The notes beneath the pieces are model-generated. The model searched no databases, had not been told where the DNA came from, and worked only from the letters and a program-made list of their open reading frames with translations. The position numbers and the translations under genes are program-made. A stretch of 39,114 bases of DNA from a virus, in IMG/VR virus record IMGVR_UViG_3300034061_000468, positions 1-39,114 of that record; one strand, 5' to 3'. Numbering within the stretch: the first letter of the stretch is position 1; each line of letters opens with the position of its first letter. Shown here in pieces: positions 7,328 to 15,643 of this stretch.

Positions 7328-7442
7328 CGTGGCTTTGGATGGGCCATGAAAAGGCTAAGGAATCTTGGCCCCTTGCGAGGGACAACCTTGAGGACTGGCT
7401 ACTACAACCATCTATCGTGTCTCATACATAGGATTTTTAGTC
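7328..7442 (+). promoter_or_regulatory. Capsid gene leader, likely site of a strong late promoter
   Basis: These 115 bp lie between a terminator and the major capsid gene, where T7 has its strongest class III promoter. I see no sigma70 promoter and could not derive a shared phage-polymerase promoter by eye, so this is a location only. A 30-codon frame at 7339-7431 has no ribosome site and is not called as a gene. A short AGGA lies about 7 bp before the capsid ATG. Confidence 0.4.
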
Positions 7443-8555
7443 ATGGCAATTTTCAATAGCCAGCCGTCGCGTATCGGCCAGTCGAACCTTACGGGCGATG
7501 CTGATGCTCTGTTCCTGAAGGTCTTCAGCGGTGAAATCATCACCACCTTTGAAGAAAACAATGTGATGATGCCGCTGCACCGTGTTCGCACGATCTCCAG
7601 CGGTAAGTCGGCCCAGTTCCCCCTCACGGGTACGGCTGGTGCTGGTTACCACACCCCGGGTGAGAGCCTGCTCTCGACCCCGACTACCACGGGTACCATC
7701 ACGGCTACTGGTGGTGCGGGTAGCGGTAGCGCAATCGTGGCTCCCACTTCGGCCTCGACTTCCAAGTACCTCAATAAGATCCGTCACGCTGAAAAGCAGA
7801 TCTTCATTGACGATGTCCTTGTTTCGTCGGTGTTCGTTGCTGACATCGATGAGATGAAGAACCACTACGATGTCCGTTCGATCTATTCGACGGAAATCGG
7901 TCGTGCGCTTGCTTACGCCGCTGATAAGGCCCTGATTCGCACGGCCATTATTGGTGCCCGTAAGGGTACGGATCGCTTTGGTAACGCGGAAACCCGCTAC
8001 CTTGGTGCCCAGCAGGGTACTGGTACTACGGGTGACAACCTCGTTCAGGCTTTGTTCAATGTCGCTCAGAAGATGGACGAGAAGAATGTTCCGTCGAATG
8101 ATCGCTTTGCCATCCTGACCCCGGCGAAGTACTACCAACTGGTGAACGACACTTCGGACGCGATCAACCGTGACTACAACGATGCCAGCAATGGTAGCGT
8201 TGCCAGCGGTATGATCATGTCGGTCGCTGGCATCCGTATTCTGAAGAGCAACCACCTTCCGACTGCTGACGAAAGCGCAAGCACGGGTGGCGAGTCTGCT
8301 CTCTTCGGTAGCACGGGTGTTAAGAACGATGTCAGCGGTACTCTTGACGCTGGCTACTCGGGTGCTAACTTCACCGCGACCCGTGGTATCGCCTTCCAGC
8401 GTGAAGGTCTTGGTACGGTCAAGTTGATGGACCTGAGCGTCGAAAGCGAGTACATCATGGAGCGCATGGGCACCCTCATGGTTGCCAAGTACGCCATGGG
8501 CCACAACACCCTGCGCGAAGAGTGCCTCTATGAACTGACCTCGGCTGCTCTCTGA
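7443..8555 (+). CDS. Major capsid protein, T7 gp10-like
   Basis: A 370-residue HK97-fold capsid protein of the T7 type. The N-terminus has the familiar segment DADALFLKVFSGEIITTFEE, then HRVRTISSGKSAQFP. Later come HAEKQIFIDDVLVSSVFVAD, and at the end GHNTLREECLYEL. T7 gp10A is 345 residues. Codons are strongly biased towards a small set (GGT, CGT, ATC, AAG), as expected for the most abundant protein. It is isolated by terminators on both sides, so it can be transcribed as its own unit. No frameshift site giving a longer minor form is evident. Confidence 0.97.
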   Translation: MAIFNSQPSRIGQSNLTGDADALFLKVFSGEIITTFEENNVMMPLHRVRTISSGKSAQFPLTGTAGAGYHTPGESLLSTPTTTGTITATGGAGSGSAIVAPTSASTSKYLNKIRHAEKQIFIDDVLVSSVFVADIDEMKNHYDVRSIYSTEIGRALAYAADKALIRTAIIGARKGTDRFGNAETRYLGAQQGTGTTGDNLVQALFNVAQKMDEKNVPSNDRFAILTPAKYYQLVNDTSDAINRDYNDASNGSVASGMIMSVAGIRILKSNHLPTADESASTGGESALFGSTGVKNDVSGTLDAGYSGANFTATRGIAFQREGLGTVKLMDLSVESEYIMERMGTLMVAKYAMGHNTLREECLYELTSAAL

Positions 8556-8582
8556 GTCGAGTTGAGTCTGTGAGTTAAAAGG

Positions 8583-8624
8583 GGGGATGGTTCCCTTAGT
8601 TGGGTTCCATCCCCTCTTTTGTTT
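8583..8624 (+). terminator. Terminator after the capsid gene
   Basis: GGGGATGG at 8583-8590 pairs with CCATCCCC at 8607-8614, with CCC/GGG inside, followed by TCTTTTGTTT. It occupies the place of T7 T-phi behind gene 10 and should partly reduce transcription into the tail genes. Confidence 0.9.
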
Positions 8625-8635
8625 GAGGAACAATT

Positions 8636-9229
8636 ATGCCACTTACCAAGACAACGCGGCTTCAGGCCATCAACACCATGTTGAGTTCAATCGGTGAAAG
8701 CCCGATCAACAGTCTGAACACGCAGCGGGCCGATGCCCTGATTGCTACCTCGGTTCTTGATGAGATCACCCGGGAAGTCCTGTCTTACGGGTGGCACTTC
8801 AACACCTCGGTTGACATTGAGATGGTTCCTGAGACTGGGACTGGGTATATCTATGTCGCTGATTCGATTGTCCGGGTCGATGTCGATCCGATCAGCGGTC
8901 AGGATGTGTCTGTCCGTGGCAACCGCCTGTATAACAACAAGAATAACTCCTTTGTCTTCGATACCTCGCTGAAGACTGTTCAGGTGTATTTCTTGGAGTA
9001 CGAGGAACTTCCTGAAGAGGCCCGACGCTATATTGCCATTCGGGCTGCTAGGGTGTTCCAAGATCGCGTTGTCGGCTCGGTCAAACTGCACTCTTTCACC
9101 CAGAGCGACGAAGTTCAGGCTTTGGCTAAACTGCAAGAGTACGAGATGGACACCGCTGACTACAGCATCTTTGATTCCTACGATGTCGCTAGGACCTTTA
9201 TCCGCCGTGGGTCTTACTGGGTCAACTGA
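8636..9229 (+). CDS. Tail tubular protein A (gatekeeper), T7 gp11-like
   Basis: A 197-residue protein whose start (TTRLQAINTMLSSIGESPIN, then ADALIATSVLDEITREVLS and GWHFNT) is the standard opening of podovirus tail tubular protein A. The size matches T7 gp11 (196). It forms the ring below the portal to which tubular protein B and the fibres attach. It is the first gene after the capsid terminator, and its stop overlaps the next ATG by one base. Confidence 0.96.
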   Translation: MPLTKTTRLQAINTMLSSIGESPINSLNTQRADALIATSVLDEITREVLSYGWHFNTSVDIEMVPETGTGYIYVADSIVRVDVDPISGQDVSVRGNRLYNNKNNSFVFDTSLKTVQVYFLEYEELPEEARRYIAIRAARVFQDRVVGSVKLHSFTQSDEVQALAKLQEYEMDTADYSIFDSYDVARTFIRRGSYWVN

Positions 9230-11748
9230 TGGTCTACATTCATACTCCGATTCCGAATCTCATTGGTGGCGTTAGTCAGCAGCCTCCGACGATTCGGAAT
9301 ATCAATGAAGCCGACGCGATCACCAACGCTGTTCCATCTCCTGTGGAAGGCTTGATCAAGCGTCCTCCTACGGAGTTTGTTGCTGCAATCAGGGACAGCC
9401 AGAACATTCTTCGTCAGCCCAACAAGGCCGATGAACCCTTCTTCCACCTGATTGAGCGGGATGCTAGCGAGAAGTACATCCTGTCCATTCTCAAGAACGG
9501 AACGGTGGATATCTTTGATCTTGCGGGCAACCGAAAGACGCTGTTTACGCAGCCCCAATTTAGCGGGCTGGGGACTGCTGCGGCTACTGATCGGGTGGCT
9601 TTGACTATTGCTGATGTGACTTACATCCTCAATAAGACCAACACGCCCGCCCTGAAGAACACTACTTCAACGCAGTTTCCCACTAACTACAACCGTAATG
9701 CATTGGTCTGGGTGCGTCAGGCTAATTACGAACGCGAACACAAGATCATCGTCACTTACGGGGCAACGACGGTTACCGCTACTCACCTCCCAACAGGAAA
9801 TAACAACCTAGGTACGAACCACGCGGCTGAAGCGTTGGCCCACGTGCTGGATAATGATGCCAACCTAGCCAACACGATTTACAAGGACAGCGTCATTTGG
9901 ATCAAAGCGGGTACAACCGATATTAAAGTAGTCACCGAAGATGACTTTGCTGGCGAAGGGCTGACGCTGATTATCAACGCTGTTGAGCGGTTTGAAGATC
10001 TGCCCCCATGCGCTCCCGATGGATACATGGTTCGTGTTGCGGGTAGCCCAGAAGCCGACTACGATGACTATTGGGTCAAGTTTGAGACCTTTGGTGGGGT
10101 TTCATTTGGGCAGGGGCTTTGGGTTGAAACGGTAGCCCCCGGTATCAAGTACGAAATCGACCCCGTCACGATGCCGAAGATCTTGATCCGGCAGTCTGAT
10201 GGCACCTTCATGCTGAAGGACGCTAATGGAACCACGCCCACGGTTGGCGACGGTCTTCCAACGGGTAGTTCGGCAACCCTGTACGACGGCTTCAAGTGGT
10301 CTAATCGTCAGGCTGGCGACGAGGAAACCAACCCGGACCCCTCGTTCATCGGCACCAAGATCAACGACATGGTGTACTACCAGAGTCGGCTTGGGTTCAT
10401 GGCTGGGGAAAACTTGATCTTCAGCGAAACCTCAGAGTTCTTTAACTTCTGGCGAACCACGGTCCTTGATCTGCTGGACACCGATACGATTGATGTGGCC
10501 TCGTCGGCATCCAAGGTTGGCGTGATTGCCTCTGCAATTCCATTCAACCGCGATCTGATCCTGTTCACCCCTACGAACCAAATGGTGATGCGTAGCGGGG
10601 ATATCTTCAGCCCCAAGAATGTTGCCATCCTGACTACGGGTGACTTTGAGAACCAAAGCAACCTAGTCAACCCCATTGCCACGGCCTCTTCGATCTTCTT
10701 CACCTACAACAACGGCGGCTATTCGGGTGTTCGTGAACTGATCCCACAGGCAAATATCGATGGTTCTTACATTGCCAACGATCTGACCGACAATGTCTCC
10801 CGGTACATCGTAGGAACCCCCAAGCACCTCGCGGCCACCTCACACGACAACATTGCCGTACTGATTGCAAACGACGAGTTGTATTGCTATCGGTACTTGA
10901 CTAGGGGTGATACTCGGGTCCAATCGGCTTGGTTCAAGTTCACCTTTGCTGACTCTTCGGGAATCACGGGTAATTACTGCAAGCCCCTGTGGTGTACCTT
11001 TGTCGAGTCGGATCTTTATGTCGTGTTCATGCGAACGGGAGCCACCGCCAGTACTGGCTACCTGACCATTGAGAAGATCCGCATGGGTGCTGGTCTGAAT
11101 GACATCGTCACCAGCGGTAAGAACTGGATTACCCACCTCGATGCCCGCAAGTATTACCCGACTGGTCAGGGTACTTATACTCAAGCCTCCAACACGACTT
11201 CATTCACCCTTCCGGCTCCGTTCTCTTACGCCGCCAATAAGATCCAAGTGGTTACCAAGGATGGGTATGTAGCCAAGGTTGTTGGGGGCAATGCATACAA
11301 CTCCCCAAACACGGGCGATCAGGGTAAGGTGGTGGTTGAAGGTAATTACAGCAACAAGGATGTTTGGATCGGACTGCCGTACACCATGGAGTACCAGTTC
11401 TCCACTCAGTATCTGCGACAAGCCTCGCAAGGAACCAACCCCGCTTCGTTGATCAATGGTCGGTATCAACTGAAGTACTTGGTTGTGCAGTATGCCGATA
11501 CTGGGTACTTTGAAGTGGTTTCCACTCTCGGAACTGAAAACCAATTCTCGTATCCATTTACTGGTGAGATCTTGGGCACCGCAGTTCTTGGAGCCCTAAA
11601 CTTGTCTACAGGCACTTTCAAAGTTCCGATCTACGGCAGGAACGATGCTCAAGTGCTGAAGATTAAGAACAACTCCCACCTCCCGTCCAAGTTCTTGAGC
11701 GCAGAAATTGAAGGCGAGTTCACACGATTCCGCGAAGATGCCCGTTGA
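9229..11748 (+). CDS. Tail tubular protein B (nozzle), T7 gp12-like
   Basis: An 839-residue, beta-rich protein beginning with HTPIPNLIGGVSQQPPTIR, the conserved opening of the gp12 family (NLINGVSQQP). T7 gp12 has 794 residues. The QSRLGFMAGENLIFSETSEF, NFW, and FTPTNQMVMRSGDIFSPKNV segments are also family-typical. It forms the hexameric tail tip. The next gene starts 11 bases before its stop. Confidence 0.96.
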   Translation: MVYIHTPIPNLIGGVSQQPPTIRNINEADAITNAVPSPVEGLIKRPPTEFVAAIRDSQNILRQPNKADEPFFHLIERDASEKYILSILKNGTVDIFDLAGNRKTLFTQPQFSGLGTAAATDRVALTIADVTYILNKTNTPALKNTTSTQFPTNYNRNALVWVRQANYEREHKIIVTYGATTVTATHLPTGNNNLGTNHAAEALAHVLDNDANLANTIYKDSVIWIKAGTTDIKVVTEDDFAGEGLTLIINAVERFEDLPPCAPDGYMVRVAGSPEADYDDYWVKFETFGGVSFGQGLWVETVAPGIKYEIDPVTMPKILIRQSDGTFMLKDANGTTPTVGDGLPTGSSATLYDGFKWSNRQAGDEETNPDPSFIGTKINDMVYYQSRLGFMAGENLIFSETSEFFNFWRTTVLDLLDTDTIDVASSASKVGVIASAIPFNRDLILFTPTNQMVMRSGDIFSPKNVAILTTGDFENQSNLVNPIATASSIFFTYNNGGYSGVRELIPQANIDGSYIANDLTDNVSRYIVGTPKHLAATSHDNIAVLIANDELYCYRYLTRGDTRVQSAWFKFTFADSSGITGNYCKPLWCTFVESDLYVVFMRTGATASTGYLTIEKIRMGAGLNDIVTSGKNWITHLDARKYYPTGQGTYTQASNTTSFTLPAPFSYAANKIQVVTKDGYVAKVVGGNAYNSPNTGDQGKVVVEGNYSNKDVWIGLPYTMEYQFSTQYLRQASQGTNPASLINGRYQLKYLVVQYADTGYFEVVSTLGTENQFSYPFTGEILGTAVLGALNLSTGTFKVPIYGRNDAQVLKIKNNSHLPSKFLSAEIEGEFTRFREDAR

Positions 11749-12202
11749 TGTCCGCCTTTCACGATCAACCGATGCGGCCATAGTGGCCCTTGATATGCGT
11801 CAGGCTGATCGGGATGAGGTGGCTGCTTGTAGTGGACTGGAACCCCAAGAGGCTCTGGATATGGCCTACAGGCTGTCTACGGAGTGCTTTACGGTCGAAG
11901 CCCAAAGCAACGGACTTCCGTTGGCTATGTTTGGGTATGTCCTAGATCCTATTGGGGCTCGGGTCTGGATGCTTGGATCGGATTGCTTGTTCGACTACAA
12001 GTGGGACTTCCTGAAAAAGTCTCGTAAGTGGGTTGACTATTTGCAGCAGCAAAGCCCACTACTGTATAACCTAATTGACCAGCGCAACACCGTGCATATC
12101 AGGTGGCTGCAATGGCTTGATTTCAAATTTGTCCAAACTGTTCCCCACTATGGGGTGCAGGGACTTCCATTCATTGAGTTTGTGAGGTACCGAAATGTGT
12201 GA
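11738..12202 (+). CDS. Internal virion protein A-like (T7 gp13 type, GNAT-like fold)
   Basis: A 154-residue protein from the ATG at 11738, giving MPVDVRLSR; the frame is open 10 codons further upstream, but this start fits the overlap with the previous gene. The pattern VDVRLSRSTDAAIVALDMR, ACSGLEPQEALDMAYRL, GLPLAMFGY, then RVWMLGSD is that of the gp13/acetyltransferase-like family of T7-like phages. T7 gp13 is needed for virion assembly. It lies exactly between gp12 and gp14 homologues and ends 8 bases inside the next gene. Confidence 0.88.
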   Translation: MPVDVRLSRSTDAAIVALDMRQADRDEVAACSGLEPQEALDMAYRLSTECFTVEAQSNGLPLAMFGYVLDPIGARVWMLGSDCLFDYKWDFLKKSRKWVDYLQQQSPLLYNLIDQRNTVHIRWLQWLDFKFVQTVPHYGVQGLPFIEFVRYRNV

Positions 12203-12860
12203 CTTTGGGATTACAGCGGCAGTAGCCATTGGTGCTGCGTCTGCTGCTGCTCAGGCAAGTGCCCAGAACAAGGCCGCAAAGGAGCAGAATGCCTATAGGT
12301 CGCGTCTTGGGGTCGCTGGCAACAAGCAGTATCTCCAGAACGCTGAGGCAGTCATCCGGGATGTGGGCTCACAGGTCGATCAGACTGTCCGCCAGAACAT
12401 CGAACGCTCTTCTGCGGTTCGGCAGGAACTAGAGGGGATTTCTCGTAACGCCCGTCAGGCCAAGGCTACGGCGACTACGGTGACTGCTGCTGCTGGGGTT
12501 GAAGGTCGTAGTGTTGATCTCCTCCATGCTGAGTTTGACCGCGATGTCTTGGAGTTTGAATCTGCTGCGCTCCGAAACCTCAGTAATATGCGGACGCAAA
12601 TGGGTATGGAGATTCAGGCTATCTACGCCCGTGGTCAGAGTGCCATCAATGGTGGCTACCCAGCCCCGCTGCCGCCTGCTGCTAACCCCAGCCCATGGCT
12701 CCCGCTGATCAACGGTGTTACCACGGGTATCAGTACCTATAGTGCCCTCCAGTCGTTCCAGACTCCAAGTGGGGTGGGGGCTCAGGCAAACCAGACAGTA
12801 ACCCCTCCACCCCCTAGTGGGCTTATTCCCGGGGTTCGCAGCGTTCCTCCCGGACCATAA
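12195..12860 (+). CDS. Internal virion protein B, T7 gp14-like
   Basis: A 221-residue protein. The MCDFGITAAVAIGAASAAAQA opening is a hydrophobic, Ala-rich helix, followed by a long helical region (residues 40-150) and a Pro/Gly-rich tail. This matches T7 gp14 (196 residues), an ejected protein that forms the outer-membrane part of the DNA ejection channel. The proline-rich C-terminus (PPPPSGLIPG) is an extension. The start overlaps the gp13-like gene. Confidence 0.9.
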   Translation: MCDFGITAAVAIGAASAAAQASAQNKAAKEQNAYRSRLGVAGNKQYLQNAEAVIRDVGSQVDQTVRQNIERSSAVRQELEGISRNARQAKATATTVTAAAGVEGRSVDLLHAEFDRDVLEFESAALRNLSNMRTQMGMEIQAIYARGQSAINGGYPAPLPPAANPSPWLPLINGVTTGISTYSALQSFQTPSGVGAQANQTVTPPPPSGLIPGVRSVPPGP

Positions 12861-12862
12861 TC

Positions 12863-15625
12863 ATGGCTAAAGCACGACCCACCCTTGGCGTAACTGCCCA
12901 ACCAGTCAGCACCTTTATCCAGCCCAACCAGAATGCGGTGGCTGCGGAGTTGTATGACCAGCAGACGGTCCAGAACGCTCTTCAGTTTGCCGAAGCCTTT
13001 AGCAACCTGTCGGTGAGCGCGGCTCGTCTTGCTGGGGGACTGAAGCAGGAATGGAACGAAGAACAGGTCCAGCAGGGTATGGATCTGGTCAACAAGAGCC
13101 GGAAGTCTTACCAGCAACTGGTTCAGTCCGGTGAGATCAAGCCAACGGAGAACCCGTGGTTTGCCATCGGTGCCCAGAAGGCCAGCGGCTCTATTGAGGC
13201 CATGAAGGCCCGGGTTAACTTTGAGAGTCTGCTGGAAAAGAAGGTTGCTGAAGACCCGTCGTTCCTTGACGATCCCCGGGGCTTCGATGCCTTTGCTTAT
13301 CAGTACACGCAGAATGTCAACCAGTTCATGGGCGATGCGTCGTACATGAGCAGGGCCTTCTACGAGTCGTTCAACCCTTTCATGGGGACGATGCAGGCCA
13401 AGCATGAAGGCCGCGTCATTGAACACAACACCCAGAAGATCCTGACGGGGGTGGCTTCAGAGGTCCAGCGGGCGGCTCAGGATTGGACCAGTCCAAACCC
13501 AACGGTCAGCCAGCAGGCTCTAGGAACGCTTCAGACCCGTCTGGATGAGATGGTCAATCAGGGTGTCGCCTCTAACCGCGTCAACAACGCTGCTGTGGAT
13601 GCGTTGGTTGAACTGATGGCGACCTCGGATGACCCCCGGGCTGCTCGGGAGATGTTCAATGCCATTAAGTCTGGTACTGGTTCGCTGTCCAGCACTCAGT
13701 ATGCCAAGACTCAGATGGCAATGAATGCCGCTAAGATCCAAGCCAATGACCTCCGGATGTCTGCCGAAGAATCGAAAGTTTTGGCAGCGCGTATTGAAAA
13801 GGATCTGACTCCGCAAATCGTGTCTGGTGCAATAACTGTGGAGCAGGCCGAAGAAGCCCTTCGGGAAGACTTTGCTCAGGGCAAGGTGCGGATTAATGCC
13901 AACGAGCAAGAGTCCAAGATTGGCTACTTGCGCTCTTACAGCGCGGCTGCTATTCGTGAGCGGGAAACGCAAATAAAGACAGAAAAGAACAACGCTTTCT
14001 GGGAACTGGTTACACTTGCGGCAGATACCGATGGCGTTGAGGACCTTGATGCACGGGTTGGAGAACTCAAGCAGCGTGTTGGGGCTATTGGTCTAGATCC
14101 TGAGCAGTTGTATAGGGGCCGGGAATTGCTGGATCGGATTACCGAACAGGCAAAGAAAGACCGTGTACTGGCTACGGCAGACGCTCAAACCAACGAACTT
14201 TATCAGTTGGCCCTAGATGCTAAGAATGCACAAAGTGACGAAGAGGCTTCTGCGGCACTTAAGAAGTATAAGGATCGTATTGAGACTCTCGGATTGACTC
14301 CTGAGCAGCGGTTTAAGGCTGAGGAGATGTTTGCAAAGGTTCAAGACGATACCTTTGAAGCCCAGTCTATTAGGAACATCAATAACGCCACCACCATTCT
14401 TTGGAACGGTACTGGAAATGGCGACGGGATTTTTCCTACTCTGGACCGTGAAGTTCGCGAGTCCTTTGAGCCAAACAGCAACTTTGTTCCCGGATTTGCA
14501 GAAGCCCGCCAACAGTATGATACCTATCTGACGCAGACCCTTGGGCTTACCCCTGATGAAGATAAGTACAAGAAGGGTCTTGCTCAGGCATATACGAAGA
14601 TGCGTGACTCTCTGAAGCAGTATGAAGCCGCATACCTTCAGAGGGCCACTACCCGGGAAGAGGCTGCATCAGTTAGGCAGCGGTTCCTAGCCATGCGTAT
14701 GGGGCTGGCAACGCAGTTTGACGATGCTCGGGATGTTTCTCCAGCCTTCAAGGGGTTGTTGAGCGAGATGAATCCACGGGTCGTTGAGGGGGCTGAATCC
14801 CTGCCATACACCGAAGACATGGTGATGGCTTATATGCTGGCTAAGGATAACAATCAGAACCTGTCCAAGATTCTTCCCGGAGGTGAGAACGGTAAGGCCT
14901 TGATTGCTCAACTGGACTATGCTGTGGACCACATTCGGGCTGGAGAAAAGATCGGAGATGTGGCTCGGGATGTCTCTAGGATGATGTCTTTCGGCGGCGT
15001 ATCCAAGATCGACTACTTTGATACGAGCAATCCCATCAAGTGGATGGATACTGATGGATCTGATCAACAGACTAGGCAAAACATTATGGCCTCACACGCA
15101 GAACTTAGGGAGGCTGTTGCGGCTACTTCCCGTTCTGGAGCCTTTGATCCCGATGCTGGTACCTATCTCGACTACGAATACCGTAGGCACTACGCAACGG
15201 AAGTAAGCACCAACCCTATGGGATCCCGTAGTGCCCACAAGGTTGCTATGGACAAGGTCATGGAAGAGAATGTGTTCATCCGTGGCTCTCTGCTTCCGAA
15301 GCGAAACCTTGGTCCTAATCAGGATGAACTTTATCTTGAGGCGTGGCTCCGGGCCAACTACCCCAACAACCCCAATGCAACCTTGGTTGTCGTATCTCCC
15401 CCGGGGGCAGATCAGGTCTTGATGGCCGTGCGTGAGAACGGAAACGCCGTCACTAGCGGTCTTATCAGGGCTCAAGACATCAAGATGGATAATGCCCTTT
15501 TTGCTCAGACTGTTGATGAGATGCTGAGAGGAAAGACACCGCGTCTGCCTCCCTTGCTAATTAAAACTAAAGGACAGAGATCGTCGCTTCCGCTGTGGCT
15601 GGATGAGTGGCTATACGCTAACTAA
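12863..15625 (+). CDS. Internal virion protein C, T7 gp15-like
   Basis: A 920-residue, almost wholly helical protein rich in Ala, Gln and Glu, placed between gp14- and gp16-like genes. T7 gp15 is 747 residues, and the extra length is mainly in the helical middle part. It belongs to the inner core stack and is ejected to build the periplasmic tunnel. No transglycosylase or peptidase motif is seen. The ribosome site before ATG 12863 is weak, so coupling to the previous gene, which ends 2 bases earlier, is likely. Confidence 0.88.
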   Translation: MAKARPTLGVTAQPVSTFIQPNQNAVAAELYDQQTVQNALQFAEAFSNLSVSAARLAGGLKQEWNEEQVQQGMDLVNKSRKSYQQLVQSGEIKPTENPWFAIGAQKASGSIEAMKARVNFESLLEKKVAEDPSFLDDPRGFDAFAYQYTQNVNQFMGDASYMSRAFYESFNPFMGTMQAKHEGRVIEHNTQKILTGVASEVQRAAQDWTSPNPTVSQQALGTLQTRLDEMVNQGVASNRVNNAAVDALVELMATSDDPRAAREMFNAIKSGTGSLSSTQYAKTQMAMNAAKIQANDLRMSAEESKVLAARIEKDLTPQIVSGAITVEQAEEALREDFAQGKVRINANEQESKIGYLRSYSAAAIRERETQIKTEKNNAFWELVTLAADTDGVEDLDARVGELKQRVGAIGLDPEQLYRGRELLDRITEQAKKDRVLATADAQTNELYQLALDAKNAQSDEEASAALKKYKDRIETLGLTPEQRFKAEEMFAKVQDDTFEAQSIRNINNATTILWNGTGNGDGIFPTLDREVRESFEPNSNFVPGFAEARQQYDTYLTQTLGLTPDEDKYKKGLAQAYTKMRDSLKQYEAAYLQRATTREEAASVRQRFLAMRMGLATQFDDARDVSPAFKGLLSEMNPRVVEGAESLPYTEDMVMAYMLAKDNNQNLSKILPGGENGKALIAQLDYAVDHIRAGEKIGDVARDVSRMMSFGGVSKIDYFDTSNPIKWMDTDGSDQQTRQNIMASHAELREAVAATSRSGAFDPDAGTYLDYEYRRHYATEVSTNPMGSRSAHKVAMDKVMEENVFIRGSLLPKRNLGPNQDELYLEAWLRANYPNNPNATLVVVSPPGADQVLMAVRENGNAVTSGLIRAQDIKMDNALFAQTVDEMLRGKTPRLPPLLIKTKGQRSSLPLWLDEWLYAN

Positions 15626-15643
15626 AGCAAACAACTATAAACC

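Noticed and set aside
7339-7431. 30-codon frame in the capsid leader
   Set aside because: No ribosome site and placed where a late promoter is expected; too short to support.
7437-8633. Long open frame on the minus strand opposite the capsid gene
   Set aside because: It mirrors the strongly biased codons of the capsid gene, has no ribosome site, and every other gene is on the + strand.
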